Position numbers and translations under genes: made by a program
The notes under the pieces: model-generated
What the model was told of the DNA's origin: nothing
Seen by the model: only the letters and a program-made list of their open reading frames with translations
Databases searched by the model: none
Shown: positions 5,367-8,909 of the stretch, in pieces
How positions within the stretch are numbered: position 1 is the stretch's first letter
Layout of the letters: each line of letters begins with the position of its first letter
Assembly: GCA_050741915.1 (NCBI GenBank)
Contig: JBOGEX010000019.1
Span: forward strand, 1-8,909
Length of the DNA: 8,909 nucleotides
Direction of reading: 5' to 3'
From: JACCTH01 sp050741915
Lineage (GTDB): Bacteria > Actinomycetota > Acidimicrobiia > Spongiisociales > ZC4RG35

Positions 5367-6748
5367 GCGACTCTCCCCAACAAGTGATGCGGCGCCGCGC
5401 TCAGGATCGTTGCGTCGAATAGCTGACCAGGTTCGAAGCAGCCGGGAATATGAACCAGCTTGCCGCCTCGCGTCCGTGTCGCCGCTACTTCGATGTCTTT
5501 TTTCGAGGGTCCTTCGGTCAAGACCTCGTAGCGCCCGCCGATCATTGCCTGGTTGGTTTTGAGGGACGACTCATTCTGAATCGCTACCAGCCGGCTAAAC
5601 CGCTCCGCGATCACCTCGGCCGGTACAAACTGATCGGTCATCATCGCCGCTCGGGTTCCGGGCCGGGGAGAGAAGATGAACATGAACGCCTGGTCGAAGC
5701 AAGCCGCCTCGACAAGGTCGAGCGTGTCCTGGAAATCTTCTTCGGTTTCCCCGGGAAAGCCCACGATGATGTCGGTGGAGACGCTCAAGTCCGGGATCAG
5801 GTCTCGAGCCATGGTGAGCTTGTCCCAATAGCGTTTGGTGTTGTAGCCGCGGTGCATGGCGGCCAGCACCCGATCAGAGCCTGACTGGAGCGGAAGGTGG
5901 AGTTGCTCGCAGACCGCTTTCGTTTCCGCCATGGCTTCTGCCACGTCTTGTCGAAAGTCGGCCGGGTGGGGACTGGTAAACCTGATCCGTGATATGCCCT
6001 CGATCGACCCCACTTGGCGAAGTAGCTCCGCAAAAAGCGGATGCCGGCGACCGTCGAGCGCGAGGTCGCGACCGTAGGTGTCGACGTTCTGGCCCAGCAG
6101 TGTGACTTCGATGACTCCTTGGGCAGCCAGCCCCCTGATCTCGGAAAGAACATCACCTGGACGACGACTGACCTCCTTGCCCCGTACCGAAGGAACGATG
6201 CAGAAGGTGCAGGTGTTGTTGCAACCCACCTGGATCGACACCCAGGCCGAATGCGACAGCTCACGACGGGCTGGAAGTGACGACGGCATCGCCTCGAGTT
6301 CGTCGGCGACCTCGGTAATACCTCCCCACGCCTCGGCGTAGTCGATGAGGTCGAGGATCCGATCGAGGTTGTTGGTACCCATCACGACATCGACCCAGGG
6401 TGCCCGCTCCCGGACGAGGTCGCGATCCTTCTGGGCCGCACAACCGCCTACCACCAACAGCGAGTCGGGCCTCCGGTCCTTCCACTCCTTGAGCTGGCCG
6501 AGGTTGCCGTAGAGCCGGTTGTCAGCGGCCTCGCGGATCGTGCAGGTATTGATGAAGAGAACGTCGGCCGCATCGAGGTCAGTGGTCGCGGTCATGCCAT
6601 CGAGGTCGAGCAAACCGGCGATTCGTTCGCTGTCATGTTCGTTCATCTGGCACCCGAACGTGCGGATGTGATATTGCTTGCCGGTACGAGTCGGAACCCG
6701 CGTCGTTAGAGGACGACGAGATGGCGGAGCAAGAGCAACAGTGGTCAT
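5363..6748 (-). CDS. miaB: tRNA-i6A37 methylthiotransferase (radical SAM)
   Basis: MiaB methylthiolates i6A37 to ms2i6A37 and so acts directly after MiaA. The 461-residue protein has the methylthiotransferase domain with the auxiliary-cluster cysteines Cys33 (FGCQMNEHDSE), Cys69 (NTCTIREAADN) and Cys103 (VGGCAAQ). The radical SAM CxxxCxxC motif follows at Cys176, Cys180 and Cys183 (GCNNTCTFC). A C-terminal TRAM domain spans roughly 390-450. GCQMNEHDSE and NTCTIRE favour MiaB over the related RimO and MtaB. About 25 residues of non-conserved N-terminal extension precede the core. The ATG (6748) is three bases after the rny stop with no clear Shine-Dalgarno, implying coupled translation. The stop overlaps the miaA start. 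Confidence 0.97.
   Translation of the reverse strand: MTTVALAPPSRRPLTTRVPTRTGKQYHIRTFGCQMNEHDSERIAGLLDLDGMTATTDLDAADVLFINTCTIREAADNRLYGNLGQLKEWKDRRPDSLLVVGGCAAQKDRDLVRERAPWVDVVMGTNNLDRILDLIDYAEAWGGITEVADELEAMPSSLPARRELSHSAWVSIQVGCNNTCTFCIVPSVRGKEVSRRPGDVLSEIRGLAAQGVIEVTLLGQNVDTYGRDLALDGRRHPLFAELLRQVGSIEGISRIRFTSPHPADFRQDVAEAMAETKAVCEQLHLPLQSGSDRVLAAMHRGYNTKRYWDKLTMARDLIPDLSVSTDIIVGFPGETEEDFQDTLDLVEAACFDQAFMFIFSPRPGTRAAMMTDQFVPAEVIAERFSRLVAIQNESSLKTNQAMIGGRYEVLTEGPSKKDIEVAATRTRGGKLVHIPGCFEPGQLFDATILSAAPHHLLGRVA
5373..5378 (-). promoter_or_regulatory. Ribosome binding site supporting the CTG start of miaA
   Basis: GGGGAG on the minus strand lies inside the last codons of miaB. It is six bases (AGTCGC) before CTG at 5366-5364. 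No comparable Shine-Dalgarno precedes the in-frame GTG at 5315. Confidence 0.65.
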
Positions 6749-6751
6749 TGC

Positions 6752-8287
6752 TCAGCGAGCGTGATCGGTGGCGCGGAACTCGCGAATCACAGTCACCTGG
6801 ATCTGTCCAGGGTACTGAAGGTCCTCTTCGAGCTTGCGAGCGATACGGCGGGCGAGATCAGCTGCGGCGAGATCATCAACATGGCCCGGGTCCACCACCA
6901 CTCGCACCTCACGCCCAGCCTGCATCGCAAAGACCTGCTTGACCCCGGTGAAGTCGGAGGCAAGCGATTCGAGTTTCTCCAGCCGGCGGACGTAGGACTC
7001 CAACGCCTCCCTGCGAGCGCCCGGCCGGGCGGCCGAAACCGCATCGGCGGCCTGGACCAGGATGGCGAGGAGACTCCGGGGCTCGACCTCGTTGTGATGG
7101 GCTTCGATACCGTGCACGACGGCTGGATCCTCTCCGAAGCGCCGGGCGATCTCGGCCCCGATCAGCGCATGAGAACCCTCGACCTCGTGGGTCACGGCCT
7201 TGCCGATGTCGTGCAGCAGGGCTGAGCGCTTGACGGCACTCGGTTCGATCCCCAGCTCGCTAGCCAGCATCGACGCCACATGAGCCGACTCGATCAGGTG
7301 ATTGAGGACGTTCTGCCCGTAACTCGAACGGTACTTGAGTCGACCCAGGAGGACGACCAGCTCGGGATGCATCTTGGAGAGACCCACCTCGACCAGGGCC
7401 CACTCCCCCGCATCGCGGACCGACTGCTCGACTTCGGCCTCGGCCTTCTCGTATGCCTCCTCGATCGAGGCCGGATGAATGCGACCGTCGGCTACCAGTT
7501 TCTCGAGAGTGAGGCGGGCCTTCTCCCTCCGGACCGGGTCAAACGAAGCCACCGAAACCGATTCGGGGGTGTCGTCGACGATCAGGTTCACCCCGGTGAC
7601 GGCTTCTAGGGTGCGGATATTGCGGCCCTCTCGACCGATGATGCGGCCCTTCATGTCGTCGGAGGGAAGGGAGACGACAGAAACAGTTGACTCGGTGACA
7701 ACCTCACTCGCCAGCCGCTGGATGGCAGTGGCGAGGATGCGGCGACCGCGGCGGTCGGCTTCTTCTCGGGCCTTGGCTTCGAGGTCGCGGACCAGGATCA
7801 TCGCCTCGCGGCGGGCCTCGTGCTCGACCTGGGCCAGGAGCTCGTCCTTGGCGGCCCGGGCATCAATTCCGGCGACGCGTTCGAGTTCGGAGCGAGCGTC
7901 CTCCTTGAGACGGTCTAGGTCTTGCTGACGGCCTGCGACCTCAGTCTCCCGGCCAATGAGAATTTGCTCCCGCTGAGCGAGGTTTCCGGCTCGCTGTTCG
8001 AGCGTCTGCTCGCGATGACCGAGCCGAGTTTCGACGCCATCGAGTTCGACCTTGCGATGTTCGAGGGTGGCTTCCTCCCGCTGGCGATAGGCCTCCGCTC
8101 GCGCTCGGCCTTCCTCGTCGGCCCGGGAGAGGATTTTCTGAGCCTCCGCCCGGGCGCTGCCGACGGAGTCGTCATCAGACAGGATCCGCTGGCGGCCTTC
8201 GCTCCGATTCTTCGCGAGCAGGAAGCCGACGGCTCCAGCCAGCACGACCGCCAGTGCGGCGATCGCTGAAATCCAAATGGTTTCCAT
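6752..8287 (-). CDS. rny: Ribonuclease Y
   Basis: RNase Y is a membrane-anchored endoribonuclease that initiates mRNA decay. The 511-residue length and domain order are typical. A hydrophobic N-terminal anchor spans about 5-25. A long charged coiled coil spans about 35-190, rich in Glu, Arg, Ala and Gln. A KH domain carries GRIIGREGRN at 214-223. The HD phosphohydrolase domain carries His359-Asp360 (LLHDIGKA), then EAHHNEVEP and an AADAVSAARPGARRE segment. All expected catalytic features are intact. The ATG at 8287 has GGGAAGG close upstream and starts exactly at the anchor. It heads the tight rny-miaB-miaA-dapF run. A weak hairpin with a T-tract lies between it and recA, so rny may have its own promoter, though I see no convincing one. 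Confidence 0.97.
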   Translation of the reverse strand: METIWISAIAALAVVLAGAVGFLLAKNRSEGRQRILSDDDSVGSARAEAQKILSRADEEGRARAEAYRQREEATLEHRKVELDGVETRLGHREQTLEQRAGNLAQREQILIGRETEVAGRQQDLDRLKEDARSELERVAGIDARAAKDELLAQVEHEARREAMILVRDLEAKAREEADRRGRRILATAIQRLASEVVTESTVSVVSLPSDDMKGRIIGREGRNIRTLEAVTGVNLIVDDTPESVSVASFDPVRREKARLTLEKLVADGRIHPASIEEAYEKAEAEVEQSVRDAGEWALVEVGLSKMHPELVVLLGRLKYRSSYGQNVLNHLIESAHVASMLASELGIEPSAVKRSALLHDIGKAVTHEVEGSHALIGAEIARRFGEDPAVVHGIEAHHNEVEPRSLLAILVQAADAVSAARPGARREALESYVRRLEKLESLASDFTGVKQVFAMQAGREVRVVVDPGHVDDLAAADLARRIARKLEEDLQYPGQIQVTVIREFRATDHAR

Positions 8288-8335
8288 GGTGCTGCCTTCC
8301 CGGTGAGCACCTACAAAGCCGTCCGACGATCTACG

Positions 8336-8358
8336 AAAAAGTCCTAAGCGGTGTTAGG
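8336..8358 (-). terminator. Weak terminator-like hairpin between recA and rny
   Basis: On the minus strand CCTAA (8358-8354), a six-base loop CACCGC and TTAGG (8347-8343) form a perfect 5-bp stem. Two bases later comes TTTTT (8340-8336). The stem is short and only moderately stable, so it may be a partial terminator or attenuator of recA read-through. The rest of the 186-bp recA-rny interval shows no gene; recX, which often follows recA, is absent here. Confidence 0.35.
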
Positions 8359-8473
8359 GAGATTCCTTGGATTGGGGACGGGCAGACGCTTCACGGTTCC
8401 TTCAAAGGTTGGGGTTGTTTACTGATCCAATCCTAACCGAAGAGCCCGGGGCCGAGAGCGCGAAACCCAGGGA

Positions 8474-8909
8474 TCAGGATTCCTCGGCGAGCACTGCCCC
8501 TTCTGTCTCTTCGGCACCTTCGAGTGCAACCATTCCAACCACTTCAAAGACCTTGGCCTGAAGTTGCACGGCCACATCCGGGTTCTCTCGCAAGAACTTC
8601 TTGGCGTTCTCCCGGCCCTGTCCGAGTTGGTCCCCGTCGTAGGTGAACCAGGCTCCGCTCTTCTTGACTACCCCGTTGTCGACGGCGACGTCGAGCAAGC
8701 TTCCCTCCCGAGAGATGCCCTCGCCGAAAACGATATCGAACTCGCACTGCCTGAATGGGCTCGCCACTTTGTTCTTCGTTACCTTGACCCGCACCCGGTT
8801 GCCGACGCTTTCGGCCCCGTCCTTGATCGTTTCGATCCGCCGGACCTCCAGGCGGACGCTTGAATAGAGCTTGAGGGCGCGGCCTCCGGGGGTGGTTTCA
8901 GGTGAGTTG
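8474..8909 (-). CDS. recA: Recombinase RecA, C-terminal part (cut by window edge)
   Basis: The visible 144 codons begin at N-S-P-E-T-T-P-G-G, at the end of DNA-binding loop L2 of RecA, and run to the stop. RALKLYSSVRLEVRR, RVKVTKNKVASPF, CEFDIVFGEGIS, GAWFTYDG and GQGRENAKKFL match the RecA core and C-terminal domain in order. The end is acidic (EGAEETEG), as in most bacterial RecA proteins. RecA forms filaments on single-stranded DNA, promotes strand exchange, and triggers LexA self-cleavage, so it is the upstream signal for the lexA region of this window. The N-terminal two thirds, including the Walker motifs and any promoter, are outside. No intein is present in the visible part. Confidence 0.97.
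   Translation of the reverse strand, partial: NSPETTPGGRALKLYSSVRLEVRRIETIKDGAESVGNRVRVKVTKNKVASPFRQCEFDIVFGEGISREGSLLDVAVDNGVVKKSGAWFTYDGDQLGQGRENAKKFLRENPDVAVQLQAKVFEVVGMVALEGAEETEGAVLAEES

Noticed and set aside
4545..5387. 280-codon open frame on the plus strand opposite miaA
   Set aside because: It is the antisense shadow of a clearly conserved miaA in GC-rich DNA; its translation shows no family motif.
8474..8909. Possible intein in recA, as in some actinobacteria
   Set aside because: The visible 144 codons align continuously with RecA; the part where inteins usually insert is outside or at the window edge, so it cannot be judged further.

Overview
The window is GC-rich, densely packed chromosomal DNA carrying housekeeping genes. 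Gene order and operator type point to a deep-branching actinomycete (Actinomycetota, possibly Acidimicrobiia-like). The order lexA / divergent LysM gene / nrdR matches the mycobacterial lexA–Rv2719c–nrdR block. recA, miaB, miaA, dapF and dut lie in the same general neighbourhood in that phylum, and LexA sites of the CGAAC-N4-GTTCG type are typical of Gram-positive bacteria. The lineage is an inference from these features, not a phylogenetic result. I see no mobile element, CRISPR array, phage gene or clear sign of horizontal transfer.

Layout, left to right. (1) Positions 3-197, minus strand: tRNA-Gly(GCC) followed by tRNA-Cys(GCA), with a promoter embedded in the 3' end of dut. (2) 235-681, minus: dut (dUTPase). 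(3) 741-2153, plus: an unrecognised 470-residue single-pass membrane protein with a short Cys/His motif at its N-terminus. (4) 2079-2940, minus: a small LysM membrane protein (YneA/Rv2719c-like) followed by nrdR. (5) 2999-3062: three LexA operators between the LysM gene and lexA. (6) 3117-3743, plus: lexA. (7) 3730-8287, minus: a tight run rny-miaB-miaA-dapF, with 3-nt spacing or 1-2-nt overlaps between genes. (8) 8474-8909, minus: the C-terminal 144 codons of recA, cut by the window edge.

How the parts fit. recA, lexA and the LysM gene are the core of an SOS response. RecA filaments trigger LexA self-cleavage, which frees the divergent operator region and induces lexA together with the LysM-nrdR unit (a probable division inhibitor plus the ribonucleotide reductase repressor). 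dut adds nucleotide-pool hygiene. MiaA and MiaB successively make i6A and ms2i6A at A37 of tRNAs reading UNN codons. The tRNA-Cys at the left edge has the A36-A37-A38 signature of a MiaA substrate. RNase Y handles RNA turnover, and DapF makes meso-diaminopimelate for lysine and peptidoglycan.

The points most worth a second look are: a miaA gene whose P-loop is reached only from a CTG start with a good Shine-Dalgarno; the triple SOS operator with one box filling the spacer of a near-consensus promoter; the 75-bp antisense tail overlap between nrdR and the unknown membrane gene; and that unknown gene itself. I did not find an obviously new multi-gene system; most of the window is core genome.
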